Shown: positions 1 to 8,691, counted from the first letter of the stretch. The stretch is DNA of 64,000 nt from Sulfurimonas sp. (GCF_028713515.1 NZ_JAQTOD010000002.1:242501-306500); one strand, 5' to 3'. Notes: generated by a model not told the origin, from the sequence alone. Translations and numbers: made by a program.

Positions 1-162
1 CTCTTGCGAATATCTAAGTACAAGATTGCGCACAACCTCAGGAGCCCAATTTCCTCTATATTTTGAGTTATGAGTCGCCCAATTTCCACGCCGTCTGAAA
101 CTCCAAACTGTTGTACACTCTTGCTCAAACTCTTCGGGATGAAGTTTTTTAATCTTTGCCAT
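1..162 (-). CDS. DNA methyltransferase, N4/N6 type (partial, N-terminus only)
   Basis: Partial gene: the first 54 codons lie in the window and the rest runs off the left edge. Translation from the ATG at 162 begins MAKIKKLHPEEF and continues with WSFRRRGNWATH, KYRGNWAPEVVRN and LVLRYSQE. This pattern (W-S-F, R-G-x-W-A-T-H, Y-R-G-N-W-x-P, R-N-L, R-Y-S) is typical of the N-terminus of PF01555 DNA methylases, just before the AdoMet-binding D-P-x-x-G-S-G-T motif, which would lie outside the window. The start overlaps the end of the upstream 97-residue ORF by 14 nt, so the two are probably translated together. It is the distal gene of the restriction island. Target and modified base cannot be told. 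Confidence 0.7.
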   Translation of the reverse strand, partial: MAKIKKLHPEEFEQECTTVWSFRRRGNWATHNSKYRGNWAPEVVRNLVLRYSQE

Positions 163-442
163 TGGCAACCAATATAAAATACTTATTTAGTTCATGAACA
201 TGTTCTATTGAATAATCTATAATATGATTATTTTGCAGATTATTTTTAAACTCTGATTTTTCATCAAACTCCCAAAGTGAAACATTCTTAAGCAATTCAG
301 GTTCTAAAATTGGGATAGCTTCTAAAAAATACAAATCCCAATTTTTACTTCCTTGAAAAACAAAACCTTCTGCTATTTCTTCATTTCCTTCTAAAACATC
401 AATATCTACTACATAAAGTGACTCATAATAGGTTTTTTTCAT
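149..442 (-). CDS. small hypothetical protein in restriction island
   Basis: 97 residues, starting MKKTYYESLYVVDIDV, acidic, with no signal peptide, membrane segment or motif I recognise. A Shine-Dalgarno-like AAGGA precedes the ATG at a good distance. It lies 84 nt downstream of the DpnII-family endonuclease and overlaps the following methylase by 14 nt, on the same strand, so it is probably the fourth gene of the island transcript. Position suggests an accessory role in restriction-modification, but nothing in the sequence shows this; the function is unknown. Confidence 0.6.
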   Translation of the reverse strand: MKKTYYESLYVVDIDVLEGNEEIAEGFVFQGSKNWDLYFLEAIPILEPELLKNVSLWEFDEKSEFKNNLQNNHIIDYSIEHVHELNKYFILVANGKD

Positions 443-526
443 GGTTTATCCTTAAATAATATTAAATACATAATATCAAGTTAAGTAATAAATATTAAAA
501 AATATTGCAATTTGTCATATAATTAA

Positions 527-1405
527 CTATAAACAGATTTGTTTTAAAGCTCCGTTTTTTAACATATCTAGATTTATCACATAATCATTATGATTAAAAG
601 TTTCTTCAAGTGGGCGTAAAGAAGTAAGCCAACCTTTACCGTCAGTTATCCAAATAAAATCAATATTTTGAGCTTTAACAAAATCATTTAGATATTGATA
701 TTCGCCCGCGGTAGCTTTAAGCTTTGAACCGCCGCCGCTATAGTAATTTACCTCTATTAGAAAGAGTTTGTTTTTTATTTTGTCAAACAGTGCAAAATCA
801 AATCTTCTACTATTTTTATCTATCTCAATATCATAGTCAAAAGCAGACTTGATTCTTTTTTGTGTAGCTTGTTCTATGAATTGTAAATTTTTATTTTCCT
901 CACAAAACCCTTCTAAAAACTTAAACACAAGTTTTTCCATAATATCGCCAGTTCTATTTTTTCTCGCATTTGTATCGAAACCAACTTCCACACCAAAGCA
1001 ATAATCAACTAAATTTTTAACTGCTTTACTTTCAAAAATATCTTTCAAGCCACTCTCTTTAAAAAAGATTAACAGCTCTTTTTTAATATTTTTATCTATT
1101 GGATCATTAAAAATATATTTTTTATTTTCTGGTATTAAAGTTTCCAAATCTGTGATAATTGGTGTGCATGACAACTTATCATCTCTGATAGCTATAAGTA
1201 TCGGAAGTATTTTTCTAACCTTTGGATACTCTTCCACTAAAGATAAAAATTCCTCTTCAATATTTTCTTTACCTATTAAATAGTTAAGTAAATTTAACTC
1301 TTTTTCTATTTTTTTCACATTAAGTTTGGCTTTTTCAAAGTCTGTGAAATAATCCCATGTAAAGATTGAGTCTTGAAGTGTGTTTCTCAGTATAGTAAAA
1401 CTCAT
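527..1405 (-). CDS. type II restriction endonuclease, DpnII/MboI family
   Basis: Likely GATC-cutting endonuclease. The C-terminal half has the DpnII-family core: RRFDFALFD, then LFLIEVNYYSGGGSKLKATAGEY, then FIWITDGKGW, with a PD-(D/E)XK-like D...E-x-N arrangement, and N-terminal RNRTGDIMEKLV. About 292 residues, close to the 288 of DpnII. I chose the ATG at 1405 (MSFTILRN), preceded by GGAAG; a longer form would use TTG at 1417 inside the upstream gene. It starts 2 nt after the DUF262 stop. The Dam-type methylase upstream in the same run of genes would protect host GATC sites. Specificity is inferred from family and neighbour. Confidence 0.85.
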   Translation of the reverse strand: MSFTILRNTLQDSIFTWDYFTDFEKAKLNVKKIEKELNLLNYLIGKENIEEEFLSLVEEYPKVRKILPILIAIRDDKLSCTPIITDLETLIPENKKYIFNDPIDKNIKKELLIFFKESGLKDIFESKAVKNLVDYCFGVEVGFDTNARKNRTGDIMEKLVFKFLEGFCEENKNLQFIEQATQKRIKSAFDYDIEIDKNSRRFDFALFDKIKNKLFLIEVNYYSGGGSKLKATAGEYQYLNDFVKAQNIDFIWITDGKGWLTSLRPLEETFNHNDYVINLDMLKNGALKQICL

Positions 1406-1407
1406 AT

Positions 1408-3120
1408 TTACTTCCAAACTTCACTATATAATGACATAATAAGATCTTCTTTCCTCTCGTTAATTACTTTGTTATCCCAATTGTTATATTTGTTAAAAAC
1501 ATCATTCGTTGATAATATTGTATTTTCCGCAAGTATAGTTTCTCGTTTATTTTGATAGTTTTTTTGCCCTATTCTTGAGTTTAAATTAGAATCTAATAAA
1601 ACTAAATTGGCAATATTAATCACCAGTTTTTCATCGATTTTCGACCATTCTTGCGTTCTAGTTTCTGGACACACATGTTCAATACTAACATTGAAAAGCT
1701 TTACATTTCCATTTTGTTTTTTGTACTCTATCTTTTTTAGTGCATACTGAACTAATTTTTTATTTTTTTCTAATTCTTTATTTTTACCTTTTGTATCAGA
1801 ATAAAATAACTTTGAATCGAACTTTGCCTTAAACTGCTCGATTGTTGGCATTTTATTGTTTAAACTTACAATAAATTCATCTATTTTTTTATGTACTGCC
1901 TCTTTGTCATTAGCAAGATAAATGTTTTTAGATATTTTTGCATACATAGTATCCATTCCCGAAGATCGTAATGAACATATTGCATTATGAATAAAATGAA
2001 ACTTTTCAATAACTTGCATAGTTTTTATACAATATGCTTCAGATATTTTTTTTTCATTCAGTGCTCTCAATAAAGCGATAATAATTGCATTTGCTACTTT
2101 AACTTTAAAAATAGAAATCGCTTCAAGTGAAATATATATGGACATTAATTTATTATTTTTCCAATCAGACTCTTCAGGCATGATTATTTTATGATATATT
2201 TCTGAATCTGAGACAAGTTCTGCTAAGAAAGTTTTGTAGTTAAATCCATCTTGCTTGCTAGTTCTAATAAATTCTTTAAAAATATTCTTATCTGAAACTT
2301 TTTTGTACCTTGACGCCCAAAAGTTATTTAAAAAACTAAGTGAACTGCCCTGCGTATTATCTACGATTTTTTTCCAACTGTCTTTTGGTTCTTTTAAGTG
2401 AGCTTCTTTTGGGTAAAGCTTAAAAACTTTATTCTTAATTAAATCAAAAGCATCTAAATCTTTTCCTTTAGCATTTAATGTTTCAAATACATTATGTATA
2501 TCAGCTTCATCTTTTACTGCTACAAAAATTAATTCTAAATTCAAAACTTTATCCCTGAATGTTACAAGTTGAATATGTAATAATTGTTTAAACTCTAAAA
2601 GACACTGATTATAAGCATCTTTTATTTTTTTATCACCACTTTTTTCTGGTATTACTTTAAAATCTTTTTCGCTTGGCTTACTTTGTACTAACTTTTGGAA
2701 TAAGGGGTAAGGCATTTCACTATTTAAAACAACAAATCTTTTATTATTTCTATCTTTATTAAATATATATTTTTCATCAATTGCATTTGCATATTCTACC
2801 ATTTCTTCTTGTAATGCTTTATCTAAAGTTTCATCTTTAGCTCTTTCAATGAATATATCTCTAATAGCACATAACATAATTGTAATGGTCGTTATCCTTT
2901 GTTGTCCATCAACTACTTCAAAAAAATTACCATTAAAATCACCCTGTAAAACCATATGCCCAATAAAATAATTTTCTTGAGGGGTGCTTTCGCTTATATC
3001 ACTAATTAACTCTTTTATATTTTCAACATTCCATGCAAATTCTCTTTGATAATCAGGAATGATATAACTACCCTTAGTTAATACATTCTCTATTGTTAAA
3101 TTTTTAGCATCAACATTCAT
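1408..3120 (-). CDS. DUF262/DUF1524 protein, GmrSD-like nuclease
   Basis: 570 residues. The N-terminal DUF262 domain has IPDYQREFAW near residue 21 and the nucleotide-hydrolysis motif DGQQR (in FEVVDGQQRITT, near residue 77), then FETLNAKGKDLDAFDLIKN. The C-terminal part has an HNH-like DUF1524 signature, IEHVCPE followed by NLVLLDSNLNSRIG. This is the architecture of GmrSD-type (type IV) restriction enzymes and related anti-phage proteins, which cut modified DNA using NTP. It sits between the Dam-type methylase (16 nt upstream) and the DpnII-like nuclease (2 nt downstream), so it is embedded in a type II operon. The N-terminal and C-terminal domains are in one chain. Target is unknown. Confidence 0.8.
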   Translation of the reverse strand: MNVDAKNLTIENVLTKGSYIIPDYQREFAWNVENIKELISDISESTPQENYFIGHMVLQGDFNGNFFEVVDGQQRITTITIMLCAIRDIFIERAKDETLDKALQEEMVEYANAIDEKYIFNKDRNNKRFVVLNSEMPYPLFQKLVQSKPSEKDFKVIPEKSGDKKIKDAYNQCLLEFKQLLHIQLVTFRDKVLNLELIFVAVKDEADIHNVFETLNAKGKDLDAFDLIKNKVFKLYPKEAHLKEPKDSWKKIVDNTQGSSLSFLNNFWASRYKKVSDKNIFKEFIRTSKQDGFNYKTFLAELVSDSEIYHKIIMPEESDWKNNKLMSIYISLEAISIFKVKVANAIIIALLRALNEKKISEAYCIKTMQVIEKFHFIHNAICSLRSSGMDTMYAKISKNIYLANDKEAVHKKIDEFIVSLNNKMPTIEQFKAKFDSKLFYSDTKGKNKELEKNKKLVQYALKKIEYKKQNGNVKLFNVSIEHVCPETRTQEWSKIDEKLVINIANLVLLDSNLNSRIGQKNYQNKRETILAENTILSTNDVFNKYNNWDNKVINERKEDLIMSLYSEVWK

Positions 3121-3136
3121 TTTGAATATCCCTTAG

Positions 3137-4009
3137 TTAATTTAATTTTGTTTGAATAATTACTTCACTAATTTTCCCACGACCACTACTTTTACTGTTT
3201 ATAAATCTATTTGCCTGAATATTCTTAATTTCAAAATCTCTATATAGCTCATTTATAAAATCAGTATCCGAATTTGAGTGCATGACATGACTTTTTTGTT
3301 TTGCTAAATTATCAAAAACCTCAAAAAGCTCTTTTTGCTCTTTATCTAAAAAGCTATCTTTGTTGTATGAAGTAAAACTTGATGTTGATGTGAGCGGATA
3401 GTACGGAGGATCGAAATATACGAAATCATTCTCTTTTGCATGTAAGAGTACATCTTTATATGAGCTGTTAAAAATTTTAGCATTTTGCAGAGCTTCACTA
3501 GCATTGTGGATAACAAGTTCATCACAAATATTTGGATTTTTATAACTCCCTATCGGTACATTGTGATAGCCTTTACTGTTTACTCGGTAAAGTCCATTGA
3601 AGCAAGTTTTGTTGAGATAGATGAATCTTGAAGCACGCTCTATATCGCTTCTTTGTAAAAAGCTTTCTTCTCGATCCCAAGCTCTTACTTCATAATAAAA
3701 CTCTTTGGAGTGTTTTTCTTTAAATTCTTGAAGATTTTTTATAAGTTCTGCGGGATTATTTTTTACAATATTATATGTATTGATAAGCTCCGCATTAATG
3801 TCAAAAAGATAAATTTTTTTATCTTTTAAAAGTCTTAGTGAATAGAGTTCAAAGAAAAGTGCACCACCGCCTACAAAGGGCTCAAAGTAATTATTAAACT
3901 CTTTTGGAATAAGCGGAATGATTTGAGAAAGCAACCCTCTTTTACCGCCAACCCATTTTACAAATGGTTGATATTTTGTAAAGTTAGATTGGTTTAGAGG
4001 TGCGGTCAT
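3137..4009 (-). CDS. dam: DNA adenine methylase, Dam/DpnM type (D12 class)
   Basis: N6-adenine methyltransferase probably acting on GATC. Motif I is FVKWVGGKRGLL followed by YFEPFVGGGALFFEL; motif IV is FVYFDPPYYPL (DPPY); NKTCFNGLYRVNSKGYHNVP is typical of Dam/DpnM. About 290 residues from the ATG at 4009 (MTAPLNQSNF), which has AAGGGG just upstream and begins 1 nt after the glyQ stop. A longer reading that starts inside glyQ is unlikely. In the DpnII system this type of enzyme protects the host from the endonuclease encoded here two genes downstream. Translation is probably coupled to glyQ, so an essential housekeeping gene would drive the methylase. Confidence 0.9.
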   Translation of the reverse strand: MTAPLNQSNFTKYQPFVKWVGGKRGLLSQIIPLIPKEFNNYFEPFVGGGALFFELYSLRLLKDKKIYLFDINAELINTYNIVKNNPAELIKNLQEFKEKHSKEFYYEVRAWDREESFLQRSDIERASRFIYLNKTCFNGLYRVNSKGYHNVPIGSYKNPNICDELVIHNASEALQNAKIFNSSYKDVLLHAKENDFVYFDPPYYPLTSTSSFTSYNKDSFLDKEQKELFEVFDNLAKQKSHVMHSNSDTDFINELYRDFEIKNIQANRFINSKSSGRGKISEVIIQTKLN

Positions 4010-4010
4010 C

Positions 4011-4892
4011 TTACCCCTTAACTCTCTTATTTCTATCCTCTTCCTGAGCCTTGTAAAGTTCTGCACACCCTTTTGAGAGTTCACGGATTTTTAGGATGTA
4101 GTTTTGTCGCTCTGTTTGGCTGATAGCTTTTCTGGCGTCTAGTACATTAAAAGTGCTTGCTGCCATCATACATAAATCATAAGCGGGAAGCGGAAGTCCC
4201 ATTTCAAGTGTTTTTAGACATTCGGTACTTTTAGCATTAAACTCCGCAAAAAGCATAGCGGTATCTGCTACTTCAAAGTTATATTTTGAAAACTCTATTT
4301 CACTCTCTTTGTGAACATCGCGGTATAGAGTTTTTCCATGCTCATTCTCTCCCCAAACTATGTCAAAAACGGTGTCCACGCCTTGCAGGTACATCGCAAG
4401 TCTCTCTGTTCCGTAAGTTATCTCAACTGCTACAGGATTGCATTCAATTCCGCCGACTTGTTGGAAGTAGGTAAATTGTGTCACTTCCATGCCATTTAGC
4501 CAAACTTCCCAGCCAAGCCCCCATGCTCCAAGCGTTGGAGACTCCCAGTTGTCTTCTACAAAGCGAATGTCATGCTTGCTTACATCTAGCCCTAAAAATT
4601 CTAAAGATTTGAGATAGAGTTCTTGGATGTTGTCAGGGGAAGGTTTTATAAGTGCCTGAAATTGGTAGTAACTTCCCAGACGGTTTGGATTTTCGCCATA
4701 TCTTCCATCAGTTGGTCTGCGAGACGGCGCAACATAAGCCACCGACCATGGAGTAGAATCTAGTGAACGAAGAAATGTAGCTGGATGAAAGGTTCCTGCT
4801 CCTGCTGGGATGTCGTAAGGCTGAACAATATTACACCCCTGCTTCATCCAAAATTCTTGTAGTTTTAGTAACATTTCGCTGAAAGTTATCAT
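4011..4892 (-). CDS. glyQ: glycyl-tRNA synthetase alpha subunit
   Basis: Alpha subunit of the bacterial (alpha2-beta2) glycyl-tRNA synthetase, which activates glycine for tRNA-Gly. Diagnostic class II motifs are visible: [24 protein letters not shown] near the N-terminus, [36 protein letters not shown] and [15 protein letters not shown]. 293 residues, full length. The beta subunit (glyS) is not in the window, as is common in Campylobacterota. A TATAAT hexamer lies about 25 nt upstream. The restriction island follows directly on the same strand; in C. jejuni, by memory, glyQ follows the purE/DUF3972 genes, which here are separated from it by an AhpD-like gene and a DUF89 gene. Confidence 0.96.
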   Translation of the reverse strand: MITFSEMLLKLQEFWMKQGCNIVQPYDIPAGAGTFHPATFLRSLDSTPWSVAYVAPSRRPTDGRYGENPNRLGSYYQFQALIKPSPDNIQELYLKSLEFLGLDVSKHDIRFVEDNWESPTLGAWGLGWEVWLNGMEVTQFTYFQQVGGIECNPVAVEITYGTERLAMYLQGVDTVFDIVWGENEHGKTLYRDVHKESEIEFSKYNFEVADTAMLFAEFNAKSTECLKTLEMGLPLPAYDLCMMAASTFNVLDARKAISQTERQNYILKIRELSKGCAELYKAQEEDRNKRVKG

Positions 4893-4917
4893 ATTTGCCT
4901 CTTTTAAAAATTATGAG

Positions 4918-4923
4918 ATTATA
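4918..4923 (-). promoter_or_regulatory. -10 element for glyQ and the restriction island
   Basis: TATAAT on the minus strand, 25 nt upstream of the glyQ start, in AT-rich DNA. No clear -35 is seen, as is usual for Campylobacterota sigma-70 promoters. No other promoter is obvious before the methylase, so the island is probably read from here. Confidence 0.5.
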
Positions 4924-4969
4924 TCAAAGCAAAACTTTATCCTTTTAGACAATAATAAGAATCACTTCG

Positions 4970-4975
4970 TATAAT
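4970..4975 (+). promoter_or_regulatory. -10 element for the AhpD-like gene
   Basis: TATAAT in the context TTCGTATAATAC, 22 nt before the ATG of the AhpD-like gene, followed by the ribosome site AAAGGG. Divergent from the glyQ promoter, about 50 bp away. Confidence 0.5.
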
Positions 4976-4997
4976 ACAAAAAAACCAAAGGGAAAAA

Positions 4998-5528
4998 ATG
5001 GCACATATAAAACTACCAGAATTTGAAGATATGACTCCGGCTATTCAAGAAAAAGCGCGTCCTATTTTAGAAAAAACAGGAAAACTCGGCGATATATTTA
5101 AACTTTTAGCGGTAGATGAAAAAATCTATTTTGCAACGGATGTAATGATTCAAAAATATCTTCTTGATGAAACTACACTCTCTTATGACACAAAAGAGGC
5201 TATCGCGCTTCTAGTTTCAAAAGAAAATGGATGCAAAATGTGTGTAGATGTCCACAAAAGCATCGCGAAAATGCTCGGTCTCTCTGATGAAAAGATTGAG
5301 AAAATCTTAGAGGGTGTTGATGCAATAGATACCGACGCAAAAGAAAAAGCTCTACTAAATTTCTGTCTAAGAGCTGCTCAAAAAGATAACTACAAGATAT
5401 TAAAAGAAGATATCGACACTATCAAAGCCTTAGGTTATAGCGATGTGCAAATCATTGAAGCAGTTGCGATTACTGGATACTTTAACTATATAAACACACT
5501 CTCAAATGTTTTTGGACTAGGCGCTTAG
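4998..5528 (+). CDS. AhpD-like carboxymuconolactone decarboxylase-family protein
   Basis: 176 residues, all-alpha AhpD/CMD fold by sequence pattern. The redox motif is CKMCVDVH near residue 77 (CxxC plus His three residues on), as in AhpD-type alkylhydroperoxidases, followed by GLSDEKIEKIL and the C-terminal helix YFNYINTLSNVF. Probably a thiol-dependent peroxide or disulfide reductase in the cytoplasm; substrate unknown. Single gene, divergent from glyQ, ending 1 nt before the DUF89 gene that comes from the other side. A strong ribosome site (AAAGGG) precedes the ATG. Confidence 0.8.
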   Translation: MAHIKLPEFEDMTPAIQEKARPILEKTGKLGDIFKLLAVDEKIYFATDVMIQKYLLDETTLSYDTKEAIALLVSKENGCKMCVDVHKSIAKMLGLSDEKIEKILEGVDAIDTDAKEKALLNFCLRAAQKDNYKILKEDIDTIKALGYSDVQIIEAVAITGYFNYINTLSNVFGLGA

Positions 5529-5529
5529 G

Positions 5530-6387
5530 CTAGACTATTTTACAGACTATATCGCCAATCTCTTTTTTTAGAGAATTGGCAACGACACTACATTTTACTT
5601 TTAGCAAAAAACAGATGTTTTTTCTGTGTGATGGACTCATGCACTCATAGTTTCCCATGCCTTTGCTGATAACCAAATCCACACTATCAAAAAGCTCTCT
5701 TGAGTGCTTATTTGCTCTATTGTAAGTGAATCCAGGAGTATTTACACCGCTATCCACAAGCTCACAAAGCTCAGCAAAACCAGCCTCTTTTGCTTCTTTC
5801 ATTGTGACATCATTTATAATCGGGCAACCTCGCACCATATATGAATAGGATACTTTTGGATAAAGTTTTTTTAACTCTTCAATAAATATATAGTCGAAAA
5901 TATGCTCTCCAACATTATCACCAATAACTAAAACTGTTTTTGCGTTTTGTAACTTTTCTTCAAATATATCAAAATCACTATCCGCAAACTCCGTATGAAA
6001 TATCTTCTCAAGTTCCTCTTCCAAGTCAAACTCCACAGCTGCAGCCAAATCTATTACATTGCCGGCAACTGCGATTTTTGTAGCTGTGAGGAGTCTGTTT
6101 TGCGAATAAAAAAGTTTTTCTTTTAGCAGAGGAGTAAACGAAAGAGCTTTTTTTGTAGAGGACTCTTTTAGTTCATCATACAGATCTATTTTGTTGGCGA
6201 TTTGTGCCATTTTCTCATAGACAAAAGATGCGATTTCTGGAGGGGAATTCTCAGGAGAAAACTCTTTGCTCATAAGTTCCACTGTCGAAGTTAGCTCATC
6301 AGACAAAGATTTTGAAGCATTTATGGCATTTGCAACTTTTATGCTTTGGTTGATTATGCAACCCACACACTCTTTGTCAATAAGCAT
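5530..6387 (-). CDS. DUF89/ARMT1-like metal-dependent phosphatase
   Basis: 285 residues. The pattern of the DUF89 (damage-control phosphatase) family is visible: N-terminal Cys pair CVGC, AGNVIDLA, the metal site GDNVGEHIFDY near residue 156, RGCPIINDVT, and SKGMGNYE, where DUF89 members have a conserved G-x-x-N-x-E. These enzymes remove phosphate from damaged or side-product phosphometabolites with Co, Ni or Mn; the substrate here is unknown. It is last in the cheZ-U32-purE-DUF3972 run, and its start overlaps the DUF3972 stop (TAATG), so translation is coupled. Confidence 0.75.
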   Translation of the reverse strand: MLIDKECVGCIINQSIKVANAINASKSLSDELTSTVELMSKEFSPENSPPEIASFVYEKMAQIANKIDLYDELKESSTKKALSFTPLLKEKLFYSQNRLLTATKIAVAGNVIDLAAAVEFDLEEELEKIFHTEFADSDFDIFEEKLQNAKTVLVIGDNVGEHIFDYIFIEELKKLYPKVSYSYMVRGCPIINDVTMKEAKEAGFAELCELVDSGVNTPGFTYNRANKHSRELFDSVDLVISKGMGNYECMSPSHRKNICFLLKVKCSVVANSLKKEIGDIVCKIV

Positions 6388-6857
6388 TAATTAGTGTGTT
6401 CTTCTATCGCTTTGTTCCACATAAGCTTATACTTTCTTCGCATAAACTCAACTTCCTGCTGAGATAGCTTTAGCTGTTGCGTAAGTGTTGCTATGGTATT
6501 TCTATCTTCGTCATAAAGCTCTTGAAGAGAAGCAAGCGCCTCTCTTAAAAAAGTGTTTTCTATCCTAACTGCCTGAAGTGTCTCATCTTTTGCATCAAGG
6601 ACTTTCTCGTGAAGATTTATGATAGTACCGATTGTTTTTTCAACAAAGTTTGGCTGAACCAGCATCTCCGAAGAGCCGCCAAGAGAGAGAGCTTTAAGTT
6701 GTGCCGGAACAACCTCTTGCGTACCTTTTGATGGGTCTATATATCTGATACCATCTTCCATTTTAGTGGTAAGCTTGCCTCTCTCTACCAACTCTTCTAG
6801 TGCAAAAGCATCCAAACCCGTAAGCTCCATATACTCATCATCACTCATCCACTTCAT
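6387..6857 (-). CDS. DUF3972 family protein
   Basis: 156 residues. The N-terminal ~40 residues look like a helix-turn-helix or MerR-like segment (YMELTGLDAFALEELVERGKL), and residues ~85-150 form a long coiled coil rich in Q, E and L. I recognise it as DUF3972, which is confined to Campylobacterota. In C. jejuni the counterpart lies between purE and glyQ, as here. It starts 15 nt after purE ends and overlaps the DUF89 gene. A DNA-binding or scaffolding role is only a guess. Confidence 0.7.
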   Translation of the reverse strand: MKWMSDDEYMELTGLDAFALEELVERGKLTTKMEDGIRYIDPSKGTQEVVPAQLKALSLGGSSEMLVQPNFVEKTIGTIINLHEKVLDAKDETLQAVRIENTFLREALASLQELYDEDRNTIATLTQQLKLSQQEVEFMRRKYKLMWNKAIEEHTN

Positions 6858-6872
6858 CTGCGTTCCTTTGTT

Positions 6873-7367
6873 CTAAAGAATAGTTTCAATCTCCATCGAA
6901 TCCATTTCAACTTTTTTAGCTTTTGCGATTCTATCTTCTTTAAGTTTTACAGATAGCTCTTCATTATTAAGCGCCATTATCTGCATTGCCAAATATGCCG
7001 AGTTAATAGCTCCTGCTTTTCCTATTGCTACTGTAGCAACTGGCATTCCAGCTGGCATTTGAACGGTTGAGAGAAGTGCGTCTATCCCAGAAAGTGCTGA
7101 TGCGCTCATTGGAACCCCTATTATAGGCTTTACAGTTTTAGAAGATAAAACACCGGCCAAATGTGCAGCCATACCAGCAGCAGCTATAAAGACTTGAGCA
7201 CCTTTTTTCTCGGCTGTTTCTATGTACTCTTTTGTTCTCTCAGGTGAGCGGTGAGCTGATGAGATAATTAACTCATACTCAACCCCAAAAGACTCTAATG
7301 TATCTGCGCAAGATTTCATAACATCATAATCACTTTTACTTCCTATAACAATTGAAACAAACTTCAT
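6873..7367 (-). CDS. purE: N5-carboxyaminoimidazole ribonucleotide mutase
   Basis: Class I PurE, converting N5-CAIR to CAIR in purine synthesis. 164 residues with the family signatures: VIGSKSDYDVM at the N-terminus, SAHRSPERT (catalytic His), IAAAGMAAHLAGVLSS, GVPMSASALSGIDALLSTVQMPAGMPVATVAIGKAGA. Lies 31 nt downstream of the U32 gene. purK is not present in the window. Works in the same pathway as purF (12804), which is in a separate transcript. Confidence 0.96.
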   Translation of the reverse strand: MKFVSIVIGSKSDYDVMKSCADTLESFGVEYELIISSAHRSPERTKEYIETAEKKGAQVFIAAAGMAAHLAGVLSSKTVKPIIGVPMSASALSGIDALLSTVQMPAGMPVATVAIGKAGAINSAYLAMQIMALNNEELSVKLKEDRIAKAKKVEMDSMEIETIL

Positions 7368-7398
7368 CTATACCTCTTTTTTTTTAATTAAATTATAA

Positions 7399-8691
7399 CT
7401 ATTTTTTAGGATAAGTTCCCATATCGTCATGTGCTGGTATCCTAAAAAAAGTGTATGGGGGCATTTTTGTTGGCAGAGCAATAGGATTTACATTGCCACT
7501 ATGAACCTCATCCCACACTTTTCTATTTTGTGCTAAAAGTTGTTTCAACTTCAGATACAGTCTGCCGTCTCTCTCATACGTTGAGCCTATCTCATTGTCC
7601 ACAAATTCTATCTTGGAGTTAAGCGGTGCAACAATCTCTAGCTCATCATTTGGCAGAGTTTTATATTTGCATAAGAAGTATAAACCGTCCTCTTCTACTT
7701 GTCCACTAACCTGATGCGTTCCAAGCTGCATCGTAAAATCCAGACTTTGAGTATCATGCTTCTCGAACGGTCTTGAGATAAGATAAGCATCTGTGTAACC
7801 ACGATTTTGAAGAGATTCTAGCTCATACTGATACTTGTTCACATCATAAGTTCCCTCATAATAGTCATCGATCGCCATTCTATAAGCTTTTGCAGTTACA
7901 GCAGCATAATAAGCCGTTTTTGTCCGCCCCTCTACTTTTAGAGAATCAACGGCTCCACTATCTAAAATTTCTTTTATATGCGAAGCAAGATTCAAATCTT
8001 TTGAGTTCATGATGTAAGTACCAACTCCCTCATCCTCTTCAAGTCTAAAAAGTGTTCCTGTTTCTGGATTTGCTGCAAAAATCTCATAAGGAAATCTGCA
8101 ATCATTTGCGCAACTTCCGCGATTTGGAACGCGTCCGCTTTGCAGAGTAGAGATAAGGCATCTGCCACTATAAGCAAAACACATTGAACCGTGAACAAAG
8201 ACTTCAAGTTCAAGTTTTGGGAGTGCTTTTTTTATCTCAACTAAATCTCTAAGTGCAATCTCTCTGGCTGTAATTATACGAGTAGCGCCCATTTCATAAT
8301 AGATTTGTGCATCTAAAACATTCATAACATTTGCTTGAGTCGATAGGTGTAACGGGATTTGCGGAGCCAATTCATGAGCCAACTTTAACACGCCCGGAGT
8401 CGCAACTATAAAAGCATCTGGTTTCAACTCAGCCATCGCTAAAATATGTTTCTTTAGAAGATTAAGTTGAGAGTTAAAAGGAAATCCGTTTATAGTCGCA
8501 TAAACTTTTTTGCCTCTAGCATGAGCATACTCAATACCCTCAGCAAACTCTTCCATACTAAACTCTTTTCCAGAACGAATACGCAAAGAGAAGTGACTAA
8601 CACCGCCGTAAACAGCGTCTGCTCCAAAGTCTATTGCAATTTTAAGCTTTTCTAAAGTCCCAGCCGGGGATAAAAGTTCTGCTTTTTGCAT
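7399..8691 (-). CDS. peptidase U32 family protein (TrhP-like)
   Basis: 430 residues. U32 signatures: ELLSPAGTLEKLKIAIDFGADAVYGG at the N-terminus, FVHGSMCFAYSGRCLIS near residue 165, then RGSCANDCRFPY (Cys residues that bind an iron-sulfur cluster in the family) and SKDLNLASHIKEILDSGAVDSLKVEGRTK. Closest in length and pattern to E. coli TrhP (YegQ), which with prephenate makes 5-hydroxyuridine in tRNA; older annotations call it a collagenase-like protease. RNA modification is the better guess. It overlaps the cheZ stop by 1 nt. Confidence 0.8.
   Translation of the reverse strand: MQKAELLSPAGTLEKLKIAIDFGADAVYGGVSHFSLRIRSGKEFSMEEFAEGIEYAHARGKKVYATINGFPFNSQLNLLKKHILAMAELKPDAFIVATPGVLKLAHELAPQIPLHLSTQANVMNVLDAQIYYEMGATRIITAREIALRDLVEIKKALPKLELEVFVHGSMCFAYSGRCLISTLQSGRVPNRGSCANDCRFPYEIFAANPETGTLFRLEEDEGVGTYIMNSKDLNLASHIKEILDSGAVDSLKVEGRTKTAYYAAVTAKAYRMAIDDYYEGTYDVNKYQYELESLQNRGYTDAYLISRPFEKHDTQSLDFTMQLGTHQVSGQVEEDGLYFLCKYKTLPNDELEIVAPLNSKIEFVDNEIGSTYERDGRLYLKLKQLLAQNRKVWDEVHSGNVNPIALPTKMPPYTFFRIPAHDDMGTYPKK

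Noticed and set aside
3137-4084. Longer Dam-type methylase starting inside glyQ
   Set aside because: The extra 25 residues read through glyQ coding sequence; the ATG at 4009 has AAGGGG upstream and matches the usual N-terminus.
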